Assembly (NCBI GenBank): GCA_034770075.1
Contig: CM068383.1
Coordinates: 9,389,778 to 9,453,777, forward strand
DNA: 64,000 nucleotides
Source of the DNA: Aralia elata
Lineage: Eukaryota > Streptophyta > Magnoliopsida > Apiales > Araliaceae
Direction: 5' to 3'
This document shows positions 1 to 12,799 of the stretch, one piece after another (the stretch's first letter is position 1; the number at the start of each line of letters is the position of its first letter). Made by a program: the position numbers and the translations under genes. The notes under the pieces are model-generated. The model made no database searches, was not told the DNA's origin, and saw only the letters and a list, made by a program, of their open reading frames with translations.

Positions 1-179
1 AACGATCGTATAACACTTCTGCAAAATAACAGAAAGCCAAACATTATACTTCATATTTGCTAAATCATTCCAATTCTTCTTAAAGTCAATAAACATTTTA
101 ATAAGCTCATAAACAGAGAAAACATGTAATAAAACTAAACATAAAGGAATCAAAAACATAGAACATTCTGTACCTATCA
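1..179 (-). repeat. LTR fragment, Athila/Tat-type family
   Basis: The last 120 bases resemble the ends of the LTRs at 57278-58449 and 55007-56404. They share the words AACATGTAATAAAACTAAA and ATAAAGGAATCAA and a terminal CTATCA, where the other copies have TTATCA. This is the promoter-distal edge of a minus-strand LTR cut by the window start. No gene is seen in it. Confidence 0.6.
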
Positions 180-980
180 GAAGAGTTATGTAACACGGGC
201 TAAAACTATAGAAACCGAACAAGATAATGATGCAATAAAAAGAAACTTATTTTTTAAGACTAAAGGGGGTGAGCTAAAATCAACAAATGATTCTAAACTT
301 AAGATACTCAAAAAACTAATTACCCTCACGTTTCTCATGGTAATTCAGAGAGAAAAAAAGCATACAAATAAATAAATAGATTATGAAGAAAAGGCTAGGT
401 AATTGACGATTTTGATGAAATATAAAGATACATACAAGCAAGAGAAAGATTTGACCTGTTAATATAAACAAATCTAGGTCATGCGACGGCTGTCTGCTTT
501 AGATGCGCTTCGATTGGAGGAACCTTCGATTGAGAGCAACCTTTGATTCGATTGACCTTCGATTGAGAGTGACCGTCTACTTAGAGTGTGATTCGACTAA
601 GAAGATTTAGGTTTTGGAGATTTAGGGTAGCTAATGAGAGAGATTAAAGGATTTAGGTTTTGAGGTGAGGAGTCAGGGAGATGTCGAGGGGCAAACGAAG
701 GAGTAATAAATTTGATTTAGGATTTAGGCTTTATGTGTGCATAACTTGGGGGAAAAAAGATTAGTACCTACTCAGACTTAAGTGACCCTCTGCTTTAGAG
801 TATTTGTGTAGTTCTAAACCTACGGTCAATGCGGGACCGCTTTAGGGTATTGGTGCAGCTCTAAACTTACGGTCAATGTAGGACCGTAACTATAGAACCC
901 TAGCCTATTGCTACGGTTCCATCTTGATCGTCGGTAAATCTCGTCGCCTTAGCCTAAATTTCTTGTAGTAATGGCAGTAA
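180..980. other. Intergenic DNA with a possible decayed CACTA terminus
   Basis: No supported gene. From 480 to 620 there are imperfect repeats of TTCGATTGAGAG. From 780 to 970 two copies of a segment containing ACGGTCAATG precede TTTCTTGTAGTA, which on the minus strand reads TACTACAAGAAA, one base from the usual CACTACAAGAAA end. Repeats followed by such an end suggest one border of an old CACTA element. The other border is not in the window. Confidence 0.35.
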
Positions 981-1184
981 AAGTTGTAAAGTTGGTCGTC
1001 TTTAATATCGAGCCATAGAAACAACGTGTCGGGCTAAAATCGAACAATTTCATCGTGTTGTGAGTAGATAATTCTAAAAAAATGGAATATATGGGTAAAA
1101 GTATATTAGTAATATTAATAAATTAATATTAGATAAGATGATCTTCACAAGAAAGTTGTTTTCTTTTAAAATTTTATATATAAA

Positions 1185-1440
1185 GGGCTAATTACACTTC
1201 TGTTACACTAAGTACCACTAAATTCATAATTCGGCTCTCAAAATAATTAATTGTGCTTACATATTGCTACATAAACTACCTAATTTCATACAATGTCCCC
1301 CCTCCCCCAATTCAGATACCCGACCCGACCAGCAACCCAATTGGACCTAACTGGTTTTATACGGTTTGACCGTATTCAAATACAGTTTGTCTTCATTTTA
1401 AAATTAAAATACTTCTAAATACAATTAACCCAATGCCTCT
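1185..1440 (+). repeat. Left terminal inverted repeat of the outer element
   Basis: Inverted partner of 23290-23548. By eye the outer 115 bases match at roughly 80 percent and the inner part is weaker. Confidence 0.65.
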
Positions 1441-2018
1441 AAATACAATTCACCCCAAATTATGTTGACTGTAAAAACATAAAATTAGAAATTATACCAA
1501 ATAATGTAACAAAAAATAACAAATTTAAAAAAATAAAAAAAATAATAATACCATATATGTATCAAAATGTGGTTTATATATGAACTAATCTTCACTTTCC
1601 TAAGGAAAAAAATAAATTATCTCATTTTAATTTTAAAATTTTATAAATTAAAAAGAATATATAAGAAAGGGAGTAATTTTAAATTAAAATTTCATAAACA
1701 AAAAAAAAGGAGAGCACTAATAATTTTATAATTTCATAAAATATAATTAAAGTTTGAAAATTAATTATTAATTTTAGAAAATAATGTTTTAAATTTGAAA
1801 TTGAGTGAAATTTCATAAAATATATAATGTTGACTTTAAAAATAATTAAAAATTATAACAAAAAATAACAAATTATAATTTTTTTAAAAAAAATCTAAAA
1901 AATCTCACTACCATCTTCCCTTACCACCACCGCCGCCCCACCACATGTTCGGACCACAACCGTGGCACCACCACCACCATTACCATCACCATCTTCAACT
2001 CCTCCATAACCATCACCA
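1441..2018. other. AT-rich interior of the outer element, no gene
   Basis: Low-complexity AT-rich DNA to about 1900, then a CCACCACCG-rich stretch (1915-2010) that would encode a proline or histidine run depending on frame. No convincing open frame or splice site was seen. Confidence 0.5.
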
Positions 2019-2023
2019 AGCAT

Positions 2024-2087
2024 AAATAAAGCACAAAATAATGAGTTGGATTAATTTTAGTTTTTTCACACCAATTTGGTTGTGGGA

Positions 2088-2124
<37 letters not shown>

Positions 2125-2333
2125 GCGTTACAGATAACAAGGGTTTAAAATTTGAAAAACAAACAAATATAATCTAGCTAGCAGCCTAACAAATTGTATC
2201 AAAATGATAAGAACTATATTTAGATTACTACAATAATTCAAACTGCTAGCAAATTATCCACTTGTGTGGTCAAACAGATCTGGTGTTATCCAAGTTGTCC
2301 CAATATAATTGTCAAGTCTAAATTTCCTTAACA
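2024..2333 (-). repeat. 3' LTR of the copia element
   Basis: About 310 bases, near-identical to 22312-22605 apart from a longer TA run here (2094-2120). The inner edge is TGTTAAGG on the minus strand. The outer edge (AAATAAAGC on the plus strand) is not a canonical TG/CA terminus and was set by comparing the two copies and the target duplication. Confidence 0.88.
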
Positions 2334-5300
2334 GCCCCCCTCAAGCTATTGGTGGTTTTGACACCGTTAGCTTGTATCTTGGAAAATAAAATCGAGTAGT
2401 AGAGAAGGACTTTGTAAAGACATCTACAATTTGATCTTTTGTAGAGATGTAACGAACTTGAAGGTTTCCTTTCGCCACTTTCCCTCTCACAAAATGATAA
2501 TCAATCTCAATATGTTTCGTCCAAGCATGAAACATGGGATTAACAGCCAATCATGTCGCGCCGATGTTATCAGACCACAACAGAGGAGATGCTTTGAGGA
2601 AAATTCCAAGCTCAAAAAAGAGAGATTAAAGCCATGTGATTGAGCCGTTATCTCAGCTATGAACTTGTATTCGGCTTCGGTAGAAGATCGAGCAATGGTG
2701 CGTTGCTTTTTAGATGACCAGGAGAGAAGGTTATATCCCATGTAAATTGCATAACCTCCAATGGAGTGTCTATCATCAATATTTCCAGCCTACTCAGAAT
2801 CTATATATAAAGGCTTATAGATTGAATGGCTGGAGAGACTTTTTGTAAACCATAAACCAAACGAAGCTGTTGCTTGAAGATATCTCAAAATACACTTGGC
2901 GATAATCCAATGAGACATGTGTGGGGTATGCATAAATTGACACACTGTATTCATAGCAAATGCAAGGTCCGGTCGAGTAAGAGTTACATATTGCAACGCA
3001 CCAACAATTTGTCAAAACTTAGTCGTCGGGTCAGAAAAATTGTCACCATCATGAGAAGTTAGGATTGCTGTTGAAGACGATAGAGTGCTAAGGGGTCTTG
3101 ATGATACCATTCTTACTCACTAAATAATATCCAAAATATATTTATTTTAAGATAAAAACAGACCAGAAGGTGTAGCTTTAACTTCCACTCCTAGAAAATA
3201 ATTAAGAATCCCCAAGTCTTTTAAGGCAAACTCACAACTAAGAGTATTAATCAAATCATTTATGGCCTTAACATTGTTTCCAGTAAGTAATATGTCATCT
3301 ACATAAACTAACATTATGATATAAACATTGTAAATATGATAAAGAAATAGAGAGGAATCAGACTTGGAGACATGAAAACCCAATTCAACTAAGAAAGTAG
3401 ACAACCTATGATACCAAGCTATTGGAGCTTGTTTAAGTCCATATAGAGAGTTATTGAGTTTACATACATAACCAGGATGAGAGTTGTCAATAAAACCTGA
3501 TGGATGGGACATGTATACAGGTTCGTCTAGAATGCCATTAAGAAATGCATTATTCACATCAAGCTAGTGAATACACCATGAAAGAGATACAACAAGTGAT
3601 AGAACAACCCGGATTGTAGTAGGTTTTACAACTGGGCTAAAAGTTTCTTTGTAATCCAAACCATGTTCCTAATCTTTTAGCAACCAACCGGGCTTTATAG
3701 CATTCTAATGAACCATCAGATTTCCATTTAACCTTAAATACCCATTTGTATCCCACAATGTTCATAGTGGGTGATGGTGGTTCTGAGGTCCATGTTCCTT
3801 GAGAAAGCAAAACATCAATTTCAGAACTCATAGAGCCTACTACCATTTAGGAAAATTATGAGCTTGAGAGAAACATGTTGGTTCAGGTAGAATGGATTTT
3901 TCTGTAAGAGAGACAGAGGGATTAAGATGAGCAAGTTTTGACATGCTCCTTGTAATTATATATAATAAGATGAAGGAGGAAGACACACTGGTTAAGCAAT
4001 GGGAGAGAAACCTCCTAAATCTACTACAAGATCAAATCCATTCGGATTAGTATTAGGAGAAGTTGAGACTGAGACGGGTGAGGAAGGTGATTGAGAAGTG
4101 GTAGAAGACAAACTTGACACTTGGTAGGATAAGGAAGGAGTTTGAGTAGAAATAGGAGACGGAGAAAGGGAAAGAGTGGGAGAAGCTGGTTGGGAGAACT
4201 TTTGTGGTATAGTAGAGTGTGGAACATAATATGGTGGTGACTTTAGTTGACCCCATGGTGGGGATGGGCAACTTGAGGAAGGAGAATAAGCTCCCAAAAT
4301 AGATTTTTTTCTCAAACGGGAAGGAAGTTTCATCAAAACGCACATGTCGAGCTACATAGAATTTTTGTGTATGCAAATCAAGGTAACGATATCCCATTTG
4401 TGTGGAGCTATACCCAAGAAAGATACAAGAAATACACCGAAAGTTAATTTTGTTTCGATTATATAGATGAATGAATGGGTAACATAGGCATCAATTTTTT
4501 TTAAGTATTTATAATCTGCCAGATGACCTATGATACATGTAAAATGAGACTTATTATGTGAAACACCATAAGGCATACGATTAATTAAATACATAGCAGT
4601 GTCAAATGAAAAATACCAGAACTTAAATGGAACAATTGAATGAGCAAGTAAGGTAAGGCTGGTTTCAACAATGTGGCAATTCCATCGTTCAACCATGCCA
4701 TTTTGTTCATGTGTGTGTGGACAGGCTAGTCGGTGATTAATACCCAGATTCTCAAAATATTGATTCAATTTACAGTATTCACCACCCCAATCTGTATGAA
4801 TTGATTTTATTTTACAATTAAATTGTCTTTCAACAAGCAACTGAAACTTTTTGAATATAGGAAAGACATCAGACTTATTTTGCATGGGATAAAACCAAAT
4901 GAATTTTGAATAAGCATCAACAAAGATAACAAAAAAAAATGATGTCCTTCCATTGAAAGAGTAAGGGAAGGTCCCCATACATCACTAAAAATTAATTCAA
5001 GAACAGATTTAGATTTATGATTCATCAAAGGCAAATGAAGCCTTGACGACTTTCCTAATTGACATGTATGACAAATGGAGTTGAAGGTATTTTATGAAAC
5101 TGATAAATTATTATTGTGAATAATTTGAGGAAGAAGGCGAGGATGCGGATGACCAAGATGACTATGCCAATATATAAAAGATGATTTTTCACCAAGTAGA
5201 GCAGACGGAGAAGCTGGTGAAAACACATGTGAACTCGAAAGAGAATAAAGGCCTTTATCACTCGGTCCGACAGAAGTATTTTCCCCGAGATGCGATCCTT

Positions 5301-5938
5301 TACATGAAAGACATGAGGATGAAATTCAAAATAAACATTATTATCATAAGTGAATTTTTGTATGGAAAGAAGTGGCTTAGTTAAATCAAGAACATGAAGA
5401 ACATTATTAATTTTAAAAGAACGACAAGGAGTAGATATTGTTGTAGAACCAGTATTAGCAATAACAAGACTGTTACCATTACCAACATGAAGCTTCTCAG
5501 TACCATGATAATCCTCGGAATGGCTTAAGGCTGAGAGATCTGGTATGGCATGATGTGTAGCCCTTGTATAAAGAAACCAAGAATACGGTGACATGAATTG
5601 ACGAGGCTGATTAAAAGACACCATATTGGCAGTATGAGAGATGACATGATTAAAGCGTTAATTGCAATTTATAGCTGTGTGGTTGTGACCATTGGATATT
5701 TGACATTGAACTTTATTTTTAAATGAATTGTTGAAGAAAGGATTTTGATTTCGGTATAGATTACCATTGTTGAACTGATTTCTATTCCCTCGATATGAAT
5801 TATTACCATGATAAGAGCCATTGCTGTTACGATTACCATTATTGCAATTTGAGTCAGTGTGTGGAAACCCATTATAATTCTCATGATTTGAGCCATTATT
5901 ATTGTTGTTGTTGCCACGACGAGACCCATGATTGTTCA
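2334..5938 (-). pseudogene. Degenerate copia pol (protease, integrase, RT, RNase H) and gag 3' end
   Basis: On the minus strand, from high to low coordinates, the order is as follows. The gag C-terminus is asparagine-rich with a damaged zinc knuckle (5658-5938; the second Cys of CCHC is Ser). The protease (5055-5624) has the catalytic DTG replaced by YTR. The integrase (4352-5034) keeps the three acidic positions, in VDAYSKF, HTDWGGEY and NGMVERW. The reverse transcriptase (3147-3846) keeps the YVDD active site but has an in-frame TAG just before DVNNAFLNG. RNase H (2341-2741) has [11 protein letters not shown] and ADVFTK-like motifs. At least four frame breaks separate these blocks, so no polyprotein can be made. 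The lost protease aspartate alone would prevent maturation. Confidence 0.9.
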
Positions 5939-6403
5939 TGTAACGATCGCGAATCGTAATATCTTTGTAATTTGGGTTTTATTATTATTAAATGAATGAA
6001 TTAAATTTTTTGTGTGTGATGTGATTTAAGGTTATTTTATAACCTATATGATGTGAATGTATGCTTTTTATGTGTTGTGTCTCGTGGGAGTGAATAAATT
6101 GATTTTGCGAAAAATTGCAAATCATTATTCACTGGGCACGTTTCCCGGGGCACTATTCACGCCCAAATATTTTTACGTCTTTTTCGATTTCTATTAATTT
6201 CATTAAGACGTGTGTGCGAAAAAATAATTTTTCCAAGTGTTAGAAATTTTATTTGAGCTGATACGTGATTTAATCCGTATCCGAAATGTATATATGGGTG
6301 TTCCGAATAATTGGACAAATCCCATAATAATTATTTTTACGCGTCCCAATATTTTATGGGATTACCCATTTTAATTTTGGGTAGAGTTATTTATCAAATT
6401 TGG

Positions 6404-6410
6404 TATAAAA
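6404..6410 (+). promoter_or_regulatory. Candidate TATA box of the solo LTR
   Basis: TATAAAA lies 465 bases into the LTR. The related copy at 58723 has TATAAATA at an equivalent place (59448). This fits the LTR promoter being on the plus strand. No experimental support is available. Confidence 0.45.
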
Positions 6411-7364
6411 GTGGGAGTATTCGGGTATATTTTTGTGTATATTCGGATTAATTGGAGAGACAATTAAGCCTCAACCAATCAGATGAGGCCAAGTGTGTCA
6501 TGCGGCCAATAAGGAGTTGCCAGGGAGCTTTGTGCGACATAGTGTTGCGTGAACACAAAACCAAATGCATAGAATTTATACATATCAAACATCCGTCTCG
6601 GATGATCAACTCCCACAACGTCCGAAGCCTTGATCAAAGTTCCTAATTAAGCCACTTCCAATATTCTCATTCTATCCAAGTTGGTACTGAAGAATATAGA
6701 GAGAGAGAAAGAGGATAGCAGTAGAGAGAGAGTGTGAGAGAGAGAAAGAAGAGAAATTTAAAGAAGAAGAAGAAGAAGATGTTCGAGAGGAAGAAGGAAA
6801 GAAGAAGGAGTACGTGAGCAGGATAAGAAAGAAGGACGTCCCTAGCTAACTCAGTAACTCCATTGTAGCAAGAAGCAAGATGTAATCTCCTTTCCAAATG
6901 ATCTTCCTTCCATTTTCCTCCATTATTGAAGTTCTTGAGCTCAACCGATGGGTTTGAGCTTCTCTTGTAATTTTTGTTGTTATTGTTGGTTGTGATTGGT
7001 TTATATTGTTACCAAGACATTTTGTAAGCTATTAATACCATTAAAGTGGAATGAAAATAAAGAAAAATTCGAACCTTGGCTTAAATGATGAAACTTTGGA
7101 CATTTTTGGACAAAAGGACGTTCGGACAATTTTAGAGGACTGTAAATCATGTTTGTTGTGTTTATTTGTTATAATGATGTTGTAGTTCCATGGGTTATGA
7201 AGTTAACCCAGTTAGAATGGAGTTAAAAGGTGTAAAAACCAAGTTTTGGAGTTGATTTTGGTGAAGAACACTAAGAACACCAAGAACAGAGTATGAACTC
7301 TGTACTTTGGCTTAGGATTTGGATTTGTTAGTGTTAACACTACAAAAAAATAGACATTCGGCAA

Positions 7365-7685
7365 CGATTTTTCGAGCAACGACTTATAAAGTCGTTGCTA
7401 AAACTGCATGTTTAGCAATAAAATTTGTCATTCGTTGCAGTTTGTGAAAGGCTTTCATTTTTCGTAACGAAATTCATAGTTCGTTGCAAATTTTCGTTGC
7501 CAATTAGTTGGCGGGAAAAAAAAAACCCCCGCTTATTTACTTTTTTGTTGCCGATGTGGTTTCTGCTCATCGTGGGCAACGAAAAGTTTTTTGTTGCTAT
7601 ATTTTGTTGCCTAATATGGGTCACATTTATTGTCAACAATTTTTTTTCGTTGCGTATTTTCTAAATTTTTTTTTGCAACGACTAG
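7365..7685. repeat. Left subterminal repeats of the CACTA element
   Basis: About a dozen near-copies of CGTTGC or GCAACG in both orientations. The small open frames here are products of the repeats and are not genes. Confidence 0.8.
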
Positions 7686-8305
7686 TAAATTATTATCTAA
7701 AATTAAGATAAACCGAATAAACACGTTTCGACCTCTCTTTTTTCCCCAAAACGCATCATTTTGCATTTTAAAATTTTTATTATTTAGATATAATTTTATA
7801 CAATCAAATATTTCACTCCAAGGAAGAATTTTCAATCAATACAATATATTATAAACATCAGAAAGGAATAATTAATACTACTGAGATAAGAGTGAATGTT
7901 TTCAATAGCTCTTATTTTATATTAGACAACAACTTTTTGAACTGATAAAACTATATTACTACTTGAAATAAAGCTGAAGGAGCTTCTTCAATGTATCCAA
8001 CATACCTAATTCATTTTCAAACATTATATTAAAAGAGTTACTTGCCCAACTAATATTTGGCTTGAAACAAGTTAAGGACTGTAACAATAACAAAACACCA
8101 ACTGTAATAATAGATTAACTAAATTTCAAATTTTCATCATATTTAACCAAAATAGGAAAATCAAAATCCAAATATTATCCATTGTACTTTACATTAATGA
8201 TTTACCAAGTCTAACATGTTTAACAAAATATCCAAGTTTTTGTAGTGTCCACAACAAAAATTCAATAGTTTTTGAATGTCCTTAAATAATGATCATGAGT
8301 TGTTT

Positions 8306-10756
8306 TCAGCTCTTTGTCCCTGAGCTGGTGCTACCTTGAATCAACCATAAGAATTCTGGATTGTCAGCGAACTTGTTCATTATATTCTCAAGATTGTCAA
8401 TCCGTTTGTATTGTGCCCAAATGGTTGATTGAAGCTCTTCATTCTTATAACGAGATGCTTCCAACTCTCCTACCAATGCTTTTTCTTTCTCGCTAGATGA
8501 AGACTTCTCTGCTCGAGGACCAAATCCAAAACCAAGCAATCTCCTTGCCTTCTTGCCCAACACTCAAGTCATAATCTCCCTTTCGTCATTACTGTCAACA
8601 TTTCCATATTCTACTTCCATCTCAGAGATGCATTCAGTCTCAGGTGATTTCATTTCATTCTGTAAAATTAACAAATGCAAATAATTAAAAGATAATCCCA
8701 AATTCTTAAGTCACAAGACTTAATCATATGTCTGACTACCTCTATTATCAAAAACAAGGCAAATTCATTTTCAGGTTGTACCCACTCGTTTGTTCGCTTT
8801 TTCTGATGTGTGCTTTTGTAACCTTTAATTAGATCTCCCTGAAAATCAAATTAGAATAATTAATAACGACAACATTTTGAGTCTGCAAATTGTGGCTGCT
8901 GTTGAAGGAGATGATAGCTCCCTTGTTTTGAGATTGTTGGCTTTTCTTCTATTCCAACTATATTAGTTTGTAAGAACATGAACAAAGTAGATAGAAAATG
9001 TAGGGATAATGAAACTATATTAAGTTCTAATGTCATGCTAGTAAATTAAAAGATCCTAGTTGTTGAAAATTTGAGGCTGCTTCACACAAGATCACATCCT
9101 CAACAGATTTAACCAAATTAAAACATATATACATACATACCTTCTCTGAATGATGAACAACAAATGATTTTGACCCTCCACTGTGAATGGAATTATTGCC
9201 TCGATTTTTCTTGTTTACTTCTGAGCAAGGACTAGGTATGCAAGATGCGTGCTTTTCTGAAACTAAATAATCGGACCAGGTATATATATTAGTAAATAAG
9301 ACATGCGTAGACAAAAAATGGTACGAAATCTAGTAGAAAGTAAGACTAAAGCATGTCATACATCACAACACACATCTTTTGGACATCATGTTCTTCTGTA
9401 TTTTCATCATGACCAACTACTGCTGATGTTGTGGTTCAGTTGCATCAAGCTCCAACTTTTGTAGTTGGACATTATATTCCACAAAATGAGTTCATTTTTA
9501 ACAATTCAGATTGTTTTTCTTTTCTTCTTTTTTTGTGTGTTGTTTTGGGGGGAGGGTACCAATTTAGTCATGCAGTTGAAGGGGATAATAATAGGACAAA
9601 AAAATACTGGACCATTTATCAACTTCTACTCCATGCCTATCATAACAAAAGTTGAACAGTAGCGAAAACTAGCAACTAAATAGCCCCAAACAGAAATGCA
9701 AAGTTGCTAATAAACTTTGATTTTAATAATAAAGAAACCAAGAAGAATGTCCTAGAATATGGAAATAAAGAAATCTCCTGGTGATGCATCATCTGCTTTA
9801 AATAAAGAACCACGGATATTGTACATAATTGAGTTATAAGAAAATTAAAGGCTATTTTCCATTATGTATCAAACTGTAGCTGTCAAATACTGAAATACAT
9901 GCATATCATTTCTATATTTGGACCAGAAAAATCAGGTGCTATAAACCATTTTTAAACCTTAGATCATAAGAGTTATTTTTCTGCAAATGAGGCAACAGAG
10001 ATCGCAAGTCAATGCAACTCTTCAGAATCCTATAATGGTAATATTATCAATAAGCTATGTTTGACAATATTTTCTATTAATTTTGAGCACATATTATATC
10101 ATTATCTTATTTGTGGTATGCATCAGACATATACTAATTATAAAAATGTACTTTGACAAATTTTCGAGAATTTTTGGCAAAGCCATACAGTTTGATACTT
10201 AACTAATGGTTTCCATTTTTTCCTTTTATGCCTTTTCAGCATCAAAAGATCATCTAAAGGTCCAAAAAGTAAAAACTAGTAACATCAAAAAACTAGTAAA
10301 TATTGGCAAATCATGTCCCTCTTCCCCAAACTGTACAAAATTGAGTTAGAAGCAAATTAAAGGCTATTTTCCATTATATATCAAACTGTAGCTGTTAAGT
10401 GCTGAAATACATGCATATCATTTCTATATTTGGACCAGAAAAATCAGTTGCATCAACACACTAAAAAATAAACTCATTTTGTGGAATAAAAGATGTTGAC
10501 AAATGTGAATTTATTTTTATTTATTTATTTGGGAACGGAGGCAGTAACATGTATACACTCAACTTACCTAGCTGTCACTTTCCTGCATTTTAAACTCTTC
10601 ATTGTTCAAATCCCTGCAGTTCACCTCTCATAGTCTCATAGACATGCCAACATAATATATACTCAAACATAATCAATATTCAAAGCAGCATGCTGCTTCA
10701 GATTCTTCACTCATTACCTCAGAAGAAACTGGTGCTTGTGACCCTTTATCTTCCAT
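8306..10756 (-). pseudogene. Transposase_24-like (plant En/Spm family) gene remnant in the CACTA element
   Basis: Three exons can be placed on the minus strand with good splice sites: 9256-9141, 8838-8740 and 8659-8306. They encode, in order, a Ser/Asn-rich piece ending NNSIHSGGSKSFVVHHSEK, a piece with KGYKSTHQKKRTNEWVQ, and a C-terminal coiled-coil-like piece ending GSTSSGTKS. The GSKSF and THxKK..WV patterns are typical of the plant Ptta/En/Spm family (Transposase_24), the likely DNA-binding partner protein of CACTA elements. A plausible start exon lies at 10756-10718 (MEDKGSQAPVSSE, then GTAATG), but the middle exons could not be joined. An in-frame TGA at about 8564 breaks the last exon, so the gene is probably inactive. 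Confidence 0.55.
9821..10452 (+). repeat. Direct duplication of about 118 bp
   Basis: 9821-9939 and 10333-10452 are close copies, sharing TTAAAGGCTATTTTCCATTA, ATACATGCATATCATTTC and TTTGGACCAGAAAAATCAG. Short inverted pieces of 9440-9500 also recur near 10460-10490. This lies in an intron or untranslated part of the transposase-like gene. Confidence 0.75.
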
Positions 10757-10830
10757 ATTTAGTCATCTTTACTTGACTATATCTTCTTTCTATTTTTAAT
10801 TTTACTTACAATAAAACATCATCAAACCTA

Positions 10831-10890
10831 TACTCCCTCTGTTTCATTAGGGTCTATTTCTAAATTCAATGACTTTATTTTATACTTAGT
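10831..10890. repeat. Possible Stowaway MITE fragment
   Basis: TACTCCCTCTGTTTCATTAG resembles a Stowaway terminus (CTCCCTCYGT). No matching inverted end was found nearby, so it is at best half an element. Confidence 0.35.
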
Positions 10891-11399
10891 AGTCACCACC
10901 TATACTACCCTCTAATAAAAATCTCAAGACTCTGATAAATTGACAGCGGTTACCATAGTAGAATATCAACATTCAATAACAAAAAGAAAAGAAAAAGTAA
11001 AATATATTAACAACTGATTGCAGCAAGAAAAAAAAGCCACAAATGAATATTATTACTACATTATTGCTACTTAGAGTTAACCATTTTTCTGGACTTTCAT
11101 GCATTGATGTAGTTTCCTTGTTCATAAAATTTCACCTTCTCTCGAAAATATATTAACAAAAACAAGTACAATAGTTCATACAAAAAACAAGTACATTTTA
11201 TACCAAAAACAATTTGTAGACAACCTAACCATTTTTCTGGGTTCATGACTAGGTTTACTTTAAAAGGGCTGATCCCAAGTAGGCTAATACTCATATCAGT
11301 CCAGCTAAACCAAAAGTCACCAAACATAAACCAAAAATCTGCTGAAATTTAATCTTAACACTTACCTAAGCGGTGGTTCCGAACTGTAATTGCTTCGGT

Positions 11400-12560
11400 A
11401 GCTCGTTTCAGGTCGTCTCCGCCCTTACTCTCTCTCTCTCTGGATCTGCAACGTCCCAACAATCAAAAGTCCCTTCCTTCCTTCTTTTATCTTATAAATC
11501 TCTCGACTCTTCGCAGAGAACTGAATCAACTAAGTAACTGAAATTGGGGATAAAATATTTGGGGATTTGAGTACAGGGCTTTGATTATAGATAGAAATTG
11601 GGGTTTTAAGTTTTAGGGGTTGGGTTTGAAACAGACGATTGAGGTGTAGCCCGTGGTGGCATGTTATGTTGACTGTCAACACCTTTCGGGATATTTATCA
11701 GATTTTCAAGCGGCGGGGAACTGAAAATTTGGCAAGACAAAAATAGGGAAGGAAATATAATTGGAGCGAAAATTATAGCGGGAAAGAGAAGAATAATAGT
11801 GTATCTTAGACTATTGGATGTAAATATAATTGAAGGAAAATTTAACAGTTTTCACTTCTTCCCTTGTAGAATAATCGAGATGGAAATTAATTTTTTTTTC
11901 CTCAAACTTGTTATATACGCGATATTGATTTATAAAAATTACTGAACATCGTTTTTAATGTATTAAATAATAATTATTATTTTTAAATAATTACTATTAT
12001 TTAGATAATTATAAAAAAACCATGGGACACAAATTTATTTAGCACTGATGCATTTCCTTGTTCTAATTCAGATATATAAAATAATTATTAAACACGCACC
12101 AAATAAGTTGATATTTTGAATTTCTACACTTGGCAGTTTCATTAATATTGTATTATATATCTATCATTATTTATTTAATTTATTAATCACATAGATGTTT
12201 TTTCTTGTTTTAATTTAGTGGTATGAAATAATTGCCAGCACATATCAAATAAGAGTTGGTATTTTGAATAAAATATACACTTATAATATTTAATATTTAG
12301 AAATTGACATAATCATCTTATTTGAATAAAATCTACACTTTAAGAAGAATCATGTGTCAATTATCCGACATATACTTCTTATTAGGAATGAGTATTCAGT
12401 TATCACCGAATATCGTATTTTAATTTAAAAACCAAAATGAGAATATTGTATCAGTTAAAAAATATTCAATTCAGTTTAGTAATTCAATTTTAGCCGTTTC
12501 TTGCTAAGTCGTACTTGTTAATATATGTTATGCCCATTTAAAAAAAACATAAAGGTATTA
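11400..12560. other. Probable 5' region of the CACTA gene, then AT-rich DNA
   Basis: 11400-11650 contains CT-rich sequence (11427-11440) like a 5' untranslated region for the minus-strand gene. From 11900 to 12560 the DNA is AT-rich without a coding signal. Confidence 0.35.
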
Positions 12561-12561
12561 C

Positions 12562-12720
12562 GGGCCCGTTCAACAACAACTTATTTTAAAATGACATAAA
12601 GTTAAAATTTAAGTTGAGTTATAAATTATTTTAAGTTGTGACTTATAAGTAAAAGTGTTCAGCATTAGATTAACTTATAAGTCAAAAATTAAGTTAAAAC
12701 AAGTTGTGAAGGTATTCGAC
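12562..12720. repeat. hAT-like MITE fragment
   Basis: Begins GGGCCCGTTCAACAAC and continues with repeated ACTTATAAGT and AAGTTGTGACTTATAAG words. This composition is shared with the stretch at 51110-51490, which ends in the inverted form (GTTCCTGAACATGCCC). Small non-autonomous hAT elements have this layout. The right end here is poorly defined. Confidence 0.45.
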
Positions 12721-12743
12721 TAATAATGACTATATTTAATTTT

Positions 12744-12798
12744 TTTCATGCATGGTTCACTTGGCTTAGGGGATATAGCTCAGTTGGTAGAGCTCTGT
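12744..12798 (+). pseudogene. Plastid trnA(UGC)-like 5' fragment (not a functional tRNA)
   Basis: GGGGATATAGCTCAGTTGGT at 12769, followed by AGAGCTC, matches my recollection of the 5' half of plastid tRNA-Ala(UGC). The preceding CATGCATGGTTCACTTGGCT resembles the plastid trnI-trnA spacer. The match stops in the anticodon stem, and no anticodon, T loop or acceptor 3' strand follows. This is probably a small piece of plastid DNA inserted in the nuclear genome. Confidence 0.55.
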
Positions 12799-12799
12799 T

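Noticed and set aside
1910..2018. Histidine/proline-rich coding exon
   Set aside because: A CCA/CAC simple-sequence run would give such residues in any frame. No splice sites or start support it.
7412..7854. Several 60-80 codon frames near the CACTA left end
   Set aside because: Products of TTCGTTGC subterminal repeats and AT-rich DNA, with no recognisable domain.
12769..12798. Functional tRNA gene
   Set aside because: Only the 5' half is present. No anticodon loop, T arm or acceptor 3' strand can be formed from the following sequence.
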